The notes beneath the pieces were generated by a model. That model worked only from the letters and a program-made list of their open reading frames with translations, was not told where the DNA came from and made no database searches. From assembly GCF_052162025.1 (NCBI RefSeq), contig NZ_CP197401.1, positions 1,364,001 through 1,428,000 on the forward strand: a stretch of DNA of 64,000 nucleotides, in the 5' to 3' direction. A program made the translations under genes and the position numbers. Positions 33,322 through 43,800 of this stretch are shown in pieces (within the stretch, counting starts at the first letter, position 1; the number at the start of each line of letters is the position of its first letter). The stretch is from Methylobacter sp015476545. Its GTDB lineage: Bacteria > Pseudomonadota > Gammaproteobacteria > Methylococcales > Methylomonadaceae.

Positions 33322-35016
33322 ATGATCGATACGACACTCTGTCGCGTATTGCTGGTCGAGGATGAACCGGGCGATGCCCATCTGATTCGTTCGACCTTGC
33401 TCGCGGCCCGGTCCGTGAATTTTTATATCACCTGGGTCGCTACGCTTGCCGAGGCACGGGCACAGCTCCATGAGAGTCTGCCTTACGATGTTTTGCTGCT
33501 GGATCTGTCATTGCCCGATTCCAGCGGGCTTGAAACCGTGCACGCCTGCCGGCAGGCGGCGGGCCCGCTGCCCATCATTGTACTGACCGGCCATGACGAT
33601 ACGGATTTCGCGTTGCGTACTCTCGATTACGGCGCTCAGGATTATCTGGTCAAAGGCAGCTTCGACACTGAAGGCCTGATCCGCGCCATCCGTTATGCCA
33701 TCAGCCGGGCCCGGCTGGAACATCGCCTGCACGATTCGGAGCAGTTCGCCATTTCGACGATAGACGCGCTGAGCGCGCATATCTGTGTGATTGATCGGAA
33801 CGGCAAAATAGTCATCGTCAATCAGTCCTGGCGCAATTTCTACGAGAAAAACTTCCCCGGACATAGCGATTCCATGTCAGGAACCAATTACCTGACAGTC
33901 TGCGATAACGCTGTCGGTCCCGGTTCGGAGCAGGCTGCGTCAATGGCGGCCGGCATCCGGTCTGTCATCGAGGGTGAACAGGATACTTTCGTCATGGAAT
34001 ATGCCTGTCACTCGAAAAATGAACAGCACTGGTTCGTCGCGCGCGTGACGCGCTTTCAAACCGATAGCCGCTATGTTGTCGTATCTCATCAGGACATTAC
34101 CGAACGCAAGCTGGTCGAGGCACGCGACCGCTTGTTGGTCGCTGCGCTCGAAGCCGTTAATCACGGCGTCGTCATTACCGATACCCAGGCCAGGATCGAA
34201 TGGGTCAACCCGGCCTTCGAGACGTTGACGGGTTATGCAAAGGAAGAAGCGATCGGTTTCCGGCCGACGGAGCTGGTGAAATCGGGTCTGCAGGACGAGG
34301 AGTTCTATCAGAATTTATGGCAGACCATTCTGAAAGGCGGCACCTGGCATGGCGAACTGATCAACAGACGCAAGGATGGAAGCCTTTATTATGAGGAATT
34401 CTCGATCGCTCCGGTCAGAGACGAGAATGGCGCTATCAATCATTTTGTCGGCGTCAAACTCGACATCAGTGAGCGCAAGCGCCTGGAAGCCGAACTCTGG
34501 GAAATGGCTACGACCGACGCGCTGACCGGCCTATTCAACCGCCGTCATTTTATGGCCCGGCTGGCCGAGGAGCTGGCGCGCCTGCAGCGCCTCGAACACC
34601 ATCATGTATCCGTGCTTATGCTGGACATCGATCATTTCAAGCACATCAATGATACTTACGGCCACGCGGTCGGCGATGAGATACTCAAGCATATTGCAAC
34701 GCTCATGCGTCACGAATTGCGCAGGATCGATACGATAGGCCGGCTGGGCGGCGAGGAGTTTTCTATCTACCTGTCCGGGACAGACTTGGCGGCGGCCGTT
34801 GTTTTTGCCGATCGTTTGCGTCAGAAAATTGCGGACATGCCACTGAAGATCGACGGCCAGTCCATCTCCACGACGGTAAGCATCGGCATTGCGGCTATGG
34901 AAGCGGCAGATGCCCAGGCCGACGCAGTTCTGATTCGCGCCGACCATGCGCTTTACCGCGCTAAATCAGGTGGGCGCAATCGGGTCAAGGTTACGTGCCG
35001 GCATTGTCCGGATTGA
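33322..35016 (+). CDS. Receiver-PAS-PAS-GGDEF diguanylate cyclase
   Basis: 564 residues, starting two bases after the previous stop. The receiver (1-130) is nearly the same as that of the first gene in the operon ('EDEPGDAHLIRS', 'LLLDLSLPDSSGLETVHA'). Two PAS domains (about 135-390) follow. The GGDEF domain is complete: 'TDALTGLFNRRHFM', 'LMLDIDHFKHINDTYGH' and 'RLGGEEFSIYL'. 'RRID' five residues ahead of the signature forms an RxxD inhibitory site. It should synthesise c-di-GMP with product inhibition, opposing the EAL protein encoded first in the operon. Confidence 0.93.
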   Translation: MIDTTLCRVLLVEDEPGDAHLIRSTLLAARSVNFYITWVATLAEARAQLHESLPYDVLLLDLSLPDSSGLETVHACRQAAGPLPIIVLTGHDDTDFALRTLDYGAQDYLVKGSFDTEGLIRAIRYAISRARLEHRLHDSEQFAISTIDALSAHICVIDRNGKIVIVNQSWRNFYEKNFPGHSDSMSGTNYLTVCDNAVGPGSEQAASMAAGIRSVIEGEQDTFVMEYACHSKNEQHWFVARVTRFQTDSRYVVVSHQDITERKLVEARDRLLVAALEAVNHGVVITDTQARIEWVNPAFETLTGYAKEEAIGFRPTELVKSGLQDEEFYQNLWQTILKGGTWHGELINRRKDGSLYYEEFSIAPVRDENGAINHFVGVKLDISERKRLEAELWEMATTDALTGLFNRRHFMARLAEELARLQRLEHHHVSVLMLDIDHFKHINDTYGHAVGDEILKHIATLMRHELRRIDTIGRLGGEEFSIYLSGTDLAAAVVFADRLRQKIADMPLKIDGQSISTTVSIGIAAMEAADAQADAVLIRADHALYRAKSGGRNRVKVTCRHCPD

Positions 35017-35021
35017 CGGGA

Positions 35022-35681
35022 TTATTCCTGCAGCAAATCCTTTATGCGCGCTTCCAGTTCCGGACAGGCGCCAAAGGCGCAATCCCTTAAAACGCCGCGT
35101 TTGTCGACCAGAATATGCGAAGGCGTGCCTTTCAGGTCGAAACGCTCGAAGGTTTCTGCCCGGTAAGTCAGGGATTGAAAATAGCGCTTTACCTGTTTTT
35201 CGATTTGCTGTTGATGCGCTTCCGATTGCTGGTCAAAGTCGGGCACGCGCGCCCTGATGAAAGACAGGATGTCTTCATCGCTCATGTTGTCTTCGCGCTT
35301 GTTCAGGCGATCCATGGCCAGCGGAAAAGGGATGCGATAGGGCAGGCATCCGTCGATCAGTTCGCCGCGCTGGCTCAATGCGAGCAGCGTCTCGCCGACA
35401 ACCTGGCCTGTTTCGGCCAGCCTGACCAGATTGTTCAGATTGTTTTTATCGAAATCCTCAAACGCCGTCGCTACGCCTAAAACCGACAATCCCTGACCCG
35501 TATAACGCTCATGCAGATAGATTGCTTGCGGCAAGGCATATAAAAAACAGCCCGGACAGTTGACCTGAAACACTTCCACCAGCACGACCCGGCCTGTCAT
35601 CTGATCGAAATTGACCGGCCCGCCCTGAACCCAGTCGGAAACCGATAACAGCGGCGCTGGCTGGCCTATTTGTGCGGTCAT
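35022..35681 (-). CDS. TlpA/peroxiredoxin-like thioredoxin-fold protein
   Basis: 219 residues with the AhpC/TSA-Redoxin pattern: 'IGQPAPLLSVSDWV', the redox pair in 'EVFQVNCPGCFLYALP' and the cis-proline region 'KGTPSHILVDKRG'. A helical insertion of about 60 residues (roughly 110-170) is larger than in ordinary TlpA. No signal peptide is seen, so it is probably a cytoplasmic thiol-disulfide protein. It converges with the c-di-GMP operon, with stops six bases apart. Confidence 0.8.
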   Translation of the reverse strand: MTAQIGQPAPLLSVSDWVQGGPVNFDQMTGRVVLVEVFQVNCPGCFLYALPQAIYLHERYTGQGLSVLGVATAFEDFDKNNLNNLVRLAETGQVVGETLLALSQRGELIDGCLPYRIPFPLAMDRLNKREDNMSDEDILSFIRARVPDFDQQSEAHQQQIEKQVKRYFQSLTYRAETFERFDLKGTPSHILVDKRGVLRDCAFGACPELEARIKDLLQE

Positions 35682-35712
35682 TTTTGCTCTCGTAAACGGA
35701 ATAGTTTGTGGA

Positions 35713-35728
35713 GGCGACTTCAGTCGCC
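35713..35728. repeat. Short palindrome 'ggcgact..agtcgcc', copy 2
   Basis: Same arms as at 23970-23985 with loop 'tc'. It lies 32 bases upstream of the TlpA-like start, between that gene and bacterioferritin. Confidence 0.65.
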
Positions 35729-35833
35729 TTCGTACTTAAATCCGGAGTAAAAAATAGATACGTGATGCGGCCAGGGCTTGCGGTATAAGAACGCTTCAGT
35801 ATTAGATGATCGGGAGCGCATTGGCGAGCCGTT

Positions 35834-36298
35834 TTACATTTGCGATTGCAGGTAATTCTGCAGCCCGACCTTGCCGATCAGTTCAAGCTGGGTCTCCAGC
35901 CAGTCGACATGTTCTTCCTCGCTTTCGAGGATGTGTTCGAGGATTTCCCTGGAAATATAGTCCTTAACGCTTTCGCAGTAGGCGATCGCTTCCCGGAGCA
36001 GCGGGATGGCGTTGTGTTCCAGTTTTAAATCGCATTCGAGCATTTCCTGGGGATTTTCGCCGATCAATATCTTGTCGAGGCTTTGCAGGTTGGGCAGGCC
36101 TTCCAGAAACAGGATGCGTTCGATCAAGCGATCGGCGTGCTTCATTTCATCGATGGACTCGTGATAGACCTTCTCGTTCAGCCTTTGAAAACCCCAGTTT
36201 TTGTACATGCGGGCATGTAAAAAATACTGGTTAATGGCGGTCAGCTCATTAGTCAGCGCCCTATTGAGATACTCGATAACCTGGCTGTCTCCTTGCAT
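35834..36298 (-). CDS. bfr: Bacterioferritin
   Basis: 154 residues, the normal length. All di-iron ligands are in register: Glu18, Glu51, His54, Glu94, Glu127 and His130. The haem-binding Met52 is also present ('DEMKHADRLIERILFLEG'). It forms a 24-mer that oxidises Fe2+ and stores Fe3+, with haem at two-fold axes. It lies 17 bases downstream of the bfd gene, so the two form one iron-storage operon under the Fur-like site at 36562. Confidence 0.96.
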   Translation of the reverse strand: MQGDSQVIEYLNRALTNELTAINQYFLHARMYKNWGFQRLNEKVYHESIDEMKHADRLIERILFLEGLPNLQSLDKILIGENPQEMLECDLKLEHNAIPLLREAIAYCESVKDYISREILEHILESEEEHVDWLETQLELIGKVGLQNYLQSQM

Positions 36299-36315
36299 GC
36301 TACACCTCTTGTTTG

Positions 36316-36531
36316 CTAATACGCGTTAAGAATGGGTTCATTTGATGCTTCCTGCATTATAGATGGCTGCCGGCGGTTTCCGTCAAGCAGTTCCTTGATC
36401 TGTTTATTGCACTTCCCGCAATTTCTGCCGACGCCAAGGCAATCGAATATCTGTTTGCGCGTGCTAACGCCATTATTAATCGCGTTTTTAATCTGGGAAT
36501 CTGTGACTGCTTTGCAAACACATACGTACAT
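36316..36531 (-). CDS. bfd: Bacterioferritin-associated ferredoxin
   Basis: Start at 36531 ('ggag' six bases upstream) gives 71 residues with cysteines 4, 6, 38 and 41, the ligand set of the 2Fe-2S BFD fold ('MYVCVCKAVTDSQI', 'GVGRNCGKCNKQ'). Bfd reduces the ferric core of bacterioferritin to release iron. The C-terminal tail after residue 55 is longer than in E. coli Bfd (64 residues). It is transcribed ahead of bfr. Confidence 0.93.
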   Translation of the reverse strand: MYVCVCKAVTDSQIKNAINNGVSTRKQIFDCLGVGRNCGKCNKQIKELLDGNRRQPSIMQEASNEPILNAY

Positions 36532-36561
36532 GGGAATCTCCGGTAAAGTAGTATTTTTACA

Positions 36562-36580
36562 AATGATAACAATTCTCATT
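36562..36580 (-). promoter_or_regulatory. Fur box upstream of bfd-bfr
   Basis: On the minus strand 'aatgagaattgttatcatt' is a close match to the Fur consensus (inverted GATAAT-type hexamers), 31 bases before the bfd ATG. It would repress bfd when iron is plentiful and release it on iron starvation. The match is by eye. Confidence 0.8.
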
Positions 36581-36682
36581 TGAAACACAAAGCATATTTT
36601 TGCGATTCATTAACTTGCGGGGCGGCTTTGCCTGTAGCATGGCAGATCGAGCTGGTAAATCCTAACGCAAACCCTGAGTTGG

Positions 36683-36755
36683 GTAGGCTGGCTTGGTAAA
36701 CCCAGCATTTCGAAGTCTGATGCCGGGTTTACGCTGAAGCTCCAACTCAGCCTAC
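36683..36755 (-). repeat. Interspersed 'taggctgggtt' repeat, copy E, forming the putA stop
   Basis: On the minus strand it starts 'gtaggctgagttggagcttc' and ends with the complement 'agcctac'. The TAG of 'gtaggct' (36754-36752) is the stop codon of putA, so the element has landed in or fixed the 3' end of that gene. Arms: 'gtaggctg' on one side and 'cctac' on the other. Confidence 0.88.
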
Positions 36756-39700
36756 CGCAAATCCTGAGTCAGTAACGCCGCATTGCCGCCGACTGCGGCG
36801 GTATTGGTCGTCACGGTCTGTTCGACAACGAAGCGGCGCAGATAATCGGGGCCGCCGGCCTTAGGTCCGGTGCCTGAAAGCCGCATGCCGCCGAAAGGTT
36901 GCACGCCGACAACCGCGCCGATCATATTGCGGTTGACATAAACATTGCCGACTTTGGCGCCTTGCCGGATTTTTTCGGCCGTCGCTGCAATACGGCTGTG
37001 TATGCCCAGCGTCAGGCCGTAGCCGGTGGCGTTGACGGCGGCAATGACCTGGTCGAGATCGGCTGCGCGGTAACGGACCAGGTGCAGGATCGGCCCGAAG
37101 ACTTCCTGGGTCAGTTGCGACAGCGAGTCGATCTCGATCAGGGTCGGCGCGATAAAGCTGCCATGCTGCAAGGCATCATCCAACGGCAGTTGATAGAACA
37201 GCCTGGCCTGCTGCTTCATTATTTCAAGATGCGCCGTCAGCGGCCCCAGCGCGGCATGATCGATCACGGGGCCGATGTCGGTCGAGGTCAGGCCGGGATC
37301 GCCGATTGATAACTCCTGTATGGCACCGGTCAGCATGGCGATGGTTTTATCGGCGATTTCCTCCTGCACAAACAGCACGCGCAAGGCCGAACAGCGCTGG
37401 CCGGCGCTATTGAATGCAGACAGCAAGGCATCCTGCACCAGTTGCTCCGGCAGGGCCGAACTGTCGGCGATCAGGGCATTTTGGCCGCCGGTTTCGGCAA
37501 TGATCGGCACGATGGCCTGATGGTGCTCGGCCAATTGCCTGTTGATAAACCTAGCCGTGGCCGTCGAGCCCGTGAAGGCGATGCCGGCCACCTGCGGATT
37601 AGGCAGGACATACTGGCCGGTCGTACGGCCGTCTGCCGGTACGAATTGCAGCACGGATTCGGGTATGCCGGCCCTGTGCAGCAAGCGCACGCAGTGCATG
37701 GCCGTCAACGAGGTCTGGCTGGCCGGCTTGGCGATGACGGCATTGCCGGCCGCGAGCGCGGCAGCCACTTGGCCGGTAAAGATCGCGATCGGAAAATTCC
37801 ACGGGCTGATGCAGACATAGACGCCGCGGCCATAATGATACAGCCGGTTGTCTTCGCCGACCGGGCCGGGCAGTCGGATGGGCTCGCTGAATAATTCAAG
37901 CGCGGATTGCGCATAATAACGGCAGAAATCGACCGCTTCCCTGACTTCGGACAGGGCGTCCCTGATCGTGCGGCCGCCTTCGCGAACACATAGCGAGACC
38001 AGCTCCAGGCGATGCTGTTCGAAAAGGTCTGCGGCCCGCTTCAGGCAGGCCGCGCGCGCCTCGACAGAGCAATGCCGCCAGTCTTCAAAAGCACTGGCGG
38101 CGCTTGCCAAGGCGCGTTCAATAGTGTCCTGTCCGGCATGACTGACCGTGCCGACCGTCAGCCGGTTGTCCCACGGATTGACGATGACCTGTTCCTCGCC
38201 CGAGCAGAGCTGGCCGTCGATCAGCGGCGCGGCCGTCCAGTGCCGGTCGGCCAGGGCGTTCAGATCCTGCTGCAATTGATTCAACACCTCGGGATCGGCC
38301 AGATTGACGCCGCTCGAATTAAGCCGCTTTTCGCCATAAATATCGCGCGGCAGGACTATCGGCGATTTCAGTCCTGCCGCCTCTGCCGTTGCCACCGGAT
38401 CGCCGGTCAGTTCCGCCACGCTGATGTCGGGATGGTCGATCTGATTGACGAAGGACGTGTTGGCGCCGTTCTCCAGCAGGCGCCGGACCAGATAAGGCAG
38501 CAGTTCGTGATAATGCCCGACCGGCGCGTAGACGCGGCAGGGAACCTGCCAGCCCTGATGTTCGATGATTTCGTCATAAAGCGCTTCGCCCATGCCGTGC
38601 AGGCGCTGGAATTCATAGCCCGGATGCTGCTTGCCCATCTGATGGATGGCGGCAAGCGTGTGCGCGTTATGGCTGGCAAATTGCGGATAAAACGCATCGG
38701 GCCGCGACAGGATGAACTGCGCGCAGGCCAGATAGGAGACGTCGGTCGCCGATTTGTGCGTGAACACCGGATAATCGCTGAGGCCGTTTTCCTGGGCCCG
38801 CTTGATTTCGCTGTCCCAATAGGCACCTTTCACCAACCGCAACGGAATCCTGCAATGCCGGGATTCTGCCAGCGCAGTCAGCCAGCGGATGACCGGCAGG
38901 GCGCGTTTCTGGTAGGCCTGCACAGCCAGCCCGAGGCCCGGCCAGCCGTCCAGTTGCGCCAGCACGGCGGCAAAGATCGTCAGGGACATGTCCAGGCGCT
39001 CGGATTCTTCCGCATCGACGGTCAGGGAAATGTTGGCCGCGCGCGCATGATTGGCCAGATGCAGCAGCCTGTCCGTCAGTTCGCTAACGGCGCGCGCCCG
39101 TTGCAATGGCTCATAGCGCGGGCACAGCGCCGATAATTTGACCGAAATGCCCGGATTGGCATAAATGTCGTCGTTGCCGGCATGCCCGGCCAGTGCAGTG
39201 ATGGCCCTGGCGTAGGACTGGAAATAACGCTCGGCATCGGACGCCGTCAACGCGGCCTCGCCCAGCATATCGAATGAATAACGGTAGGTTAGCTGCTGTT
39301 CGCTATGGGCGATGGCCTGCTCGATCGTTTCGGCGATGACAAATTGCAGGGCCATATGCTGCATGGCCTGATTCAGGGCGTTGCGGATGAGCGGCGCGCC
39401 CATTCGGGACAGCAGTTGCTCGAAGACCGGAAACCAGTGCTGTTCCGATAGCGCCGTCAGTTCTTCGAATTGCCGCGTAAACACCAAGGCGCGCGTCGAC
39501 AGATTGACCCAGAAGGAGTCGCTTTGCTGGACGTGGCGCTGCCAGTCGGCGACAGTCAGCTTTTCCTGCAAAAACTGGTCCTGCGTCCGGCGGTCGGGAA
39601 TGCGGAGCAGGGCTTCGGCAATGCTCATCAAGACAATGCCTTCCTGGGAGTTGAGCTGGTATTCGTGCAGGAACGCTTCAATCGCGGTGTGCCGCTTTCG

Positions 39701-39859
39701 GGCTCTGACCGCGTTCACCAGCGCTTCGGCAGATGCGCCGACGGCAGACGCATCGTACGTATTCAGGCTTGCCGTCAGCGCCGCGATGATGTCCTTCTCA
39801 TCGGCCAGATAAGCCTGGCTGATCGCCGTGCGCAAGGTTGTTGTCGATGTGTCTGCCAT
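36752..39859 (-). CDS. putA: Bifunctional proline dehydrogenase / P5C dehydrogenase (short PutA)
   Basis: About 1035 residues from the ATG at 39859 ('ggcgga' upstream). Residues about 130-460 are the FAD-dependent proline dehydrogenase barrel ('LRLVKGAYWDSEIKRAQENG', 'ASHNAHTLAAI'). Residues about 540-1000 are an aldehyde dehydrogenase with 'CISPWNFPIAIF', Glu in 'IAETGGQNALIAD' and the nucleophile Cys in 'NSAGQRCSALR'. Together they convert proline to glutamate with substrate channelling. It lacks the N-terminal ribbon-helix-helix of E. coli PutA (1320 residues), so it is not an autorepressor. It faces away from the glutamate dehydrogenase gene that would use its product. Confidence 0.96.
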   Translation of the reverse strand: MADTSTTTLRTAISQAYLADEKDIIAALTASLNTYDASAVGASAEALVNAVRARKRHTAIEAFLHEYQLNSQEGIVLMSIAEALLRIPDRRTQDQFLQEKLTVADWQRHVQQSDSFWVNLSTRALVFTRQFEELTALSEQHWFPVFEQLLSRMGAPLIRNALNQAMQHMALQFVIAETIEQAIAHSEQQLTYRYSFDMLGEAALTASDAERYFQSYARAITALAGHAGNDDIYANPGISVKLSALCPRYEPLQRARAVSELTDRLLHLANHARAANISLTVDAEESERLDMSLTIFAAVLAQLDGWPGLGLAVQAYQKRALPVIRWLTALAESRHCRIPLRLVKGAYWDSEIKRAQENGLSDYPVFTHKSATDVSYLACAQFILSRPDAFYPQFASHNAHTLAAIHQMGKQHPGYEFQRLHGMGEALYDEIIEHQGWQVPCRVYAPVGHYHELLPYLVRRLLENGANTSFVNQIDHPDISVAELTGDPVATAEAAGLKSPIVLPRDIYGEKRLNSSGVNLADPEVLNQLQQDLNALADRHWTAAPLIDGQLCSGEEQVIVNPWDNRLTVGTVSHAGQDTIERALASAASAFEDWRHCSVEARAACLKRAADLFEQHRLELVSLCVREGGRTIRDALSEVREAVDFCRYYAQSALELFSEPIRLPGPVGEDNRLYHYGRGVYVCISPWNFPIAIFTGQVAAALAAGNAVIAKPASQTSLTAMHCVRLLHRAGIPESVLQFVPADGRTTGQYVLPNPQVAGIAFTGSTATARFINRQLAEHHQAIVPIIAETGGQNALIADSSALPEQLVQDALLSAFNSAGQRCSALRVLFVQEEIADKTIAMLTGAIQELSIGDPGLTSTDIGPVIDHAALGPLTAHLEIMKQQARLFYQLPLDDALQHGSFIAPTLIEIDSLSQLTQEVFGPILHLVRYRAADLDQVIAAVNATGYGLTLGIHSRIAATAEKIRQGAKVGNVYVNRNMIGAVVGVQPFGGMRLSGTGPKAGGPDYLRRFVVEQTVTTNTAAVGGNAALLTQDLR

Positions 39860-40055
39860 ACGGGTTCCGCCCATAAAATCGTGAACTTTTTGCTGAATTT
39901 TAGACTAATGAAACAAGGGATATCTCAAAAATTTGTTGGATGACGACATGAATTAATTATCCTGATAACATGCAAAAAGAGATGACATTTTTATAGGGTG
40001 CCGGGCTTGCGAGCCGGCAGACCAGCTGATTGAACTGGAACAGAAGAAAAACAAG

Positions 40056-40394
40056 ATGAAATTGAATCAGGAAAAACTAGATGGCTATAACGTGCTGTTC
40101 ATTCAAGTTGAAAGGATAGATGCCCACAACTCCGGGGAATTGAAGGAATATATTCTGGGTATGATCGAGCAGGGCGAGACGAATATCATCGTTCAGCTGG
40201 AGCGCGTGCGCTTTATCGACAGCTCAGGTTTAGGCGCCTTGCTGTCCGGCTATAAAAACACGGCGGCCAGGTCAGGCAAGCTGGCCTTGTCCAACTTGCA
40301 GCCGCAGGTGCTGTCGATGTTTGAACTGACCCGCTTGAACCGGGTTTTTGAAATTTATGCTGATTTGGATGAGGCATTTGAAAGTGAATCGTAG
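40056..40394 (+). CDS. STAS anti-sigma-factor antagonist
   Basis: 112 residues with the SpoIIAA/RsbV fold: 'VERIDAHNSGELKEYI', the phosphorylatable Ser in 'VRFIDSSGLGALLSGYKN' and 'LQPQVLSMFELTRLNRVFEI'. It should bind the anti-sigma kinase encoded nine bases downstream, with phosphorylation on the Ser releasing it. No PP2C phosphatase gene lies nearby, so reactivation must come from elsewhere. Confidence 0.92.
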   Translation: MKLNQEKLDGYNVLFIQVERIDAHNSGELKEYILGMIEQGETNIIVQLERVRFIDSSGLGALLSGYKNTAARSGKLALSNLQPQVLSMFELTRLNRVFEIYADLDEAFESES

Positions 40395-40402
40395 AGGGGT
40401 GT

Positions 40403-40828
40403 ATGTACAGTTCGGACATCCAGGTTGATGTCGTCATTCCGACACAGACGAAATATCTGGATTTGATTGGCAGTGTCGGAGAAGGCTTAGGCAAATACCT
40501 GGAAAATTTTGCCGGCGATCGCGAGGCATTGGCCTATCATTTAAACCTGGTGCTGACCGAAGCGACCATCAACGCCATCAAGCACGCCAATTACAACAAC
40601 CCCGAAGAGACGGTCAGAATAACGATTCAAATTCAGGAGGATGCCGTCAAAATCAAGGTTTACGATCACGGCCAGGGGTTCGATCTCGAAGCCGTGCCGG
40701 TACCGGACTTTGAAAATCCCAAGGAAAGCGGCATGGGCCTTTTTTTTATCAAGACCCTGATGGATTCGGTGACGTATACGCGGCAAGAAGACTACAATGT
40801 GCTGGAGATTGTCAAATACCTGAAATGA
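40403..40828 (+). CDS. RsbW-like anti-sigma serine kinase / ATPase
   Basis: 141 residues forming a single GHKL ATPase domain: N box 'NLVLTEATINAIKHANYN', G1 'VYDHGQGFDLEA' and G2 'KESGMGLFFIKTLMD'. It is the partner of the STAS protein and presumably sequesters a sigma factor or another target when not bound by it. 'gagggg' precedes the ATG. It ends four bases before the GTG of the glutamate dehydrogenase gene, so all three are probably one operon. Confidence 0.9.
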   Translation: MYSSDIQVDVVIPTQTKYLDLIGSVGEGLGKYLENFAGDREALAYHLNLVLTEATINAIKHANYNNPEETVRITIQIQEDAVKIKVYDHGQGFDLEAVPVPDFENPKESGMGLFFIKTLMDSVTYTRQEDYNVLEIVKYLK

Positions 40829-40832
40829 GGGA

Positions 40833-43800
40833 GTGCCGTTGGATATCTTGCTGATCAGTGATGAACATGCCGTCAAAGGGACGCGGCAACGCCAGCAATT
40901 GGTGGCCGTTCAGTGCCTTCTTGACTCCCACCAAGACCACCAAAGGCGCCGGTTTTTAAGAAAACTGGCCGATTATCTGCTGTTCCCCGACAGTTATTTG
41001 ATTGCTTTTCCGGCTCCGCTGCTGGCCGGGCTGATCGATCAGATACTGGACTTTATCGAAACAAAGCCCGAAGCCGCCGCGATGAAAATTGTCCCGCTGG
41101 ACGAAGGCGACAACCGGTTATTGCTGGTCAATTGCCAGAATGTCCCGCATATCGTGGATTCGATCATGGCTTTGCAGACCAAGCTGGACATCGCTATCGA
41201 ATTGCTGGCGCACCCGGTTCTAAGCGTCAGGCGCCGCGACGGGCATGTGGTTTATCTGGAAAACGACGCGCTATCGGGCGGTACCGAACTGCTGATTGTG
41301 ATCCGTCTGGGGTTCGTCGACGAAACATATGATGCGTTGCTGCTGCAAGGCATTGCCCGGGTCATTGCCGCCGCATTAAAGGTCGACCGCAGCCGCGCCG
41401 AGATGCACGGCAAACTGAACGGGCTGAAGCAAATCGCCGCGCTGGAAAAATACGCCGCCTTTATCGACTGGCTTAAGGATGACGCATTCGTTTTTGTCGC
41501 CTGGCAGCGGTTTTCCTCCGATTTGCCGGTGCAGCAAATGATCAGTCTGGCAGAGGACGCGTTAACCGATATTGCGCCTTATACCTGTTATGATGCGGAT
41601 TTCCCATGCAGCCTGAAAAACATACTGGCCCGGCAAACCGAAGTCATCGTTGAAGCCATTCCGGTCATCAGCCCGATTGCCCAGGCGCGTCCGTTGGTCT
41701 ATCTGGGCTTCAGGCAGACCGGGGCGGATGGCGCGTGGATAGAGCACGCGTTCTTCGGTCTGTTCGATGAAGTGGAGATGAACGAAACCCTCAATACGAT
41801 TCCGGCGCTGAGTGAAAAAATAGACCGTACGCTGCATGCCATCAAAGTCTACTGCAACAGCCATGAATATTTTCAGCTCAAGGAAATCTTCAATCTGTTT
41901 CCAAAAGTCGAAGTGTTTCTGTCCGATGACATTCAGCTGCACCTGATCGCGCAGTCGCTGAAACGCTATCTTTACCGGCCCGAAGTCATCAAGTTGCTGA
42001 TACTGGCCAGCGCCAGCCCGAACAGGCTATCAGCCCTGATCATCGTGCCGATCGCGCTTTACAGGGACGGCATAGAGGCGGTTCTGTTCGATTTGCTGTG
42101 CCGGGAGCTGGCCTGTCGCGTGGAAAACAGCCGCAAAGTTATCCCGGGCGGCAGTTACATCGGCCTGCAACTGGCGCTGATCCCTGAACGGGAACTGACC
42201 ACGATCAATGTCGACAGGCTGGACAGCCAGCTGAACCGGCTGGCCCGGCCCTGGTCCGTATCGTTCATGCAACTGGCGGAGAGGGCTTTCGGCCGGGACA
42301 TTAACGTCCGGTTGTGGCAGAAATACCCGTCATTGTTCTCGGTGGAATATAAAACCCGGGTGTCGCCGCGTTACGCGATCAAGGATATCGTGCACTTGAA
42401 GCAGGTGCTGGCATCAGGCGCCCAGCGCGTCAACCTGCTGAGCCCTTATCGGGACATCGAGCATTACCGGCTGCATTTTTTCAGCCGGCAGGAGCGTTTC
42501 CTCGATGAATACATTCCGATGCTGGAAAACATGGGCCTGAGAGTCATCGACCAGATGCAGTTTTGCCTCACGCTCGACGGCACTGCGCTGTTTATCAAAA
42601 GCTTCACTGTCAAGGCGGCCAAAAGCCAGTGCGCCAGTTTCAACAGCCTGAAATGCCGCATGCTGGAAATGATCCAGTCCATGCTGGACGGCAAGGCCGA
42701 AAATGACGCGCTCAACAGCCTGCTGGTCATGACCGGCATGAACTGGCAGGACATCGACGTGCTCAGGGCTTACCGCAATTATTACTTGCAACTGGGCCAT
42801 AACACCACACTGGCCAGTCTGCATCGCGCTTTGTTGAACAATCCGGCCGTCGCGCATTTTCTGTTCAAATATTTTGAAGCCCGCTTCAGGCCGGACCCGG
42901 CCTGGCAGGATCTCATGGTCAGGGAAGACCAGATATTATTCCCGCTGCGCCTGCAACTGCTCGAAAGCTTTGCCTCAGTGTCCGACATCAATGACGACCG
43001 GATTTTGCGCACGCTGTTCAATCTGATCGATGCCACCATGCGCTGCAATTTTCATCGGCGCCGCAGCCAGTCCGAGTATTTTGTCGCCTTCAAGATCAAC
43101 AGCCTCGGCGTCATCGATATGCAGCCTCCCAGGCCGCAGCATGAGATTTACGTGCATGCGTTCGACATGGAAGGCATCCATCTGCGCGCCGGCCGGATTT
43201 CGCGCGGCGGCATACGCTGGTCCGACCGCCCCGACGATTTCAGGACCGAGATTCTCGGACTCATGCAGACCCAGATCAGCAAAAACGCGCTGATCATCCC
43301 GACCGGCGCGAAAGGCGGCTTCGTCATCAAGAAAAACGGCGTGCTTCCCGATCTGAAAACGGCCGGCAAAAAAGCCTATGTCACGTTGATAAAGGGGCTG
43401 CTCGACTTGACCGACAACTATGACGGCGATCAGGTCGTCAAGCCCGAAGGCCTGGTGACTTACGATGATGTCGACCCGTATCTGGTCGTGGCCGCCGACA
43501 AGGGCACGGCCGGGTTTTCGGATATCGCCAACGGGATTTCGGAAGACTACCGGTTCTGGCTGGGCGATGCGTTCGCGAGCGGCGGCTCCAGGGGCTACAA
43601 CCACAAAGCGTTGGGCATTACCGCCCGCGGCGCCTGGGAGTGCGTAAAACGCCATTTTCGCGAGCTGGGCAAGGATATCCAGCAAGAGCCGTTTACGGTG
43701 GTCGGTATCGGCAGCATGGATGGCGACGTGTTCGGCAACGGCATGCTGCTGTCGCCGTGCATCCGCCTGCTGGCGGCCTTCAGCGGCCAGCATATCTTTA

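Noticed and set aside
38012..39136. 374-codon plus-strand open frame
   Set aside because: Antisense to putA; no family features.
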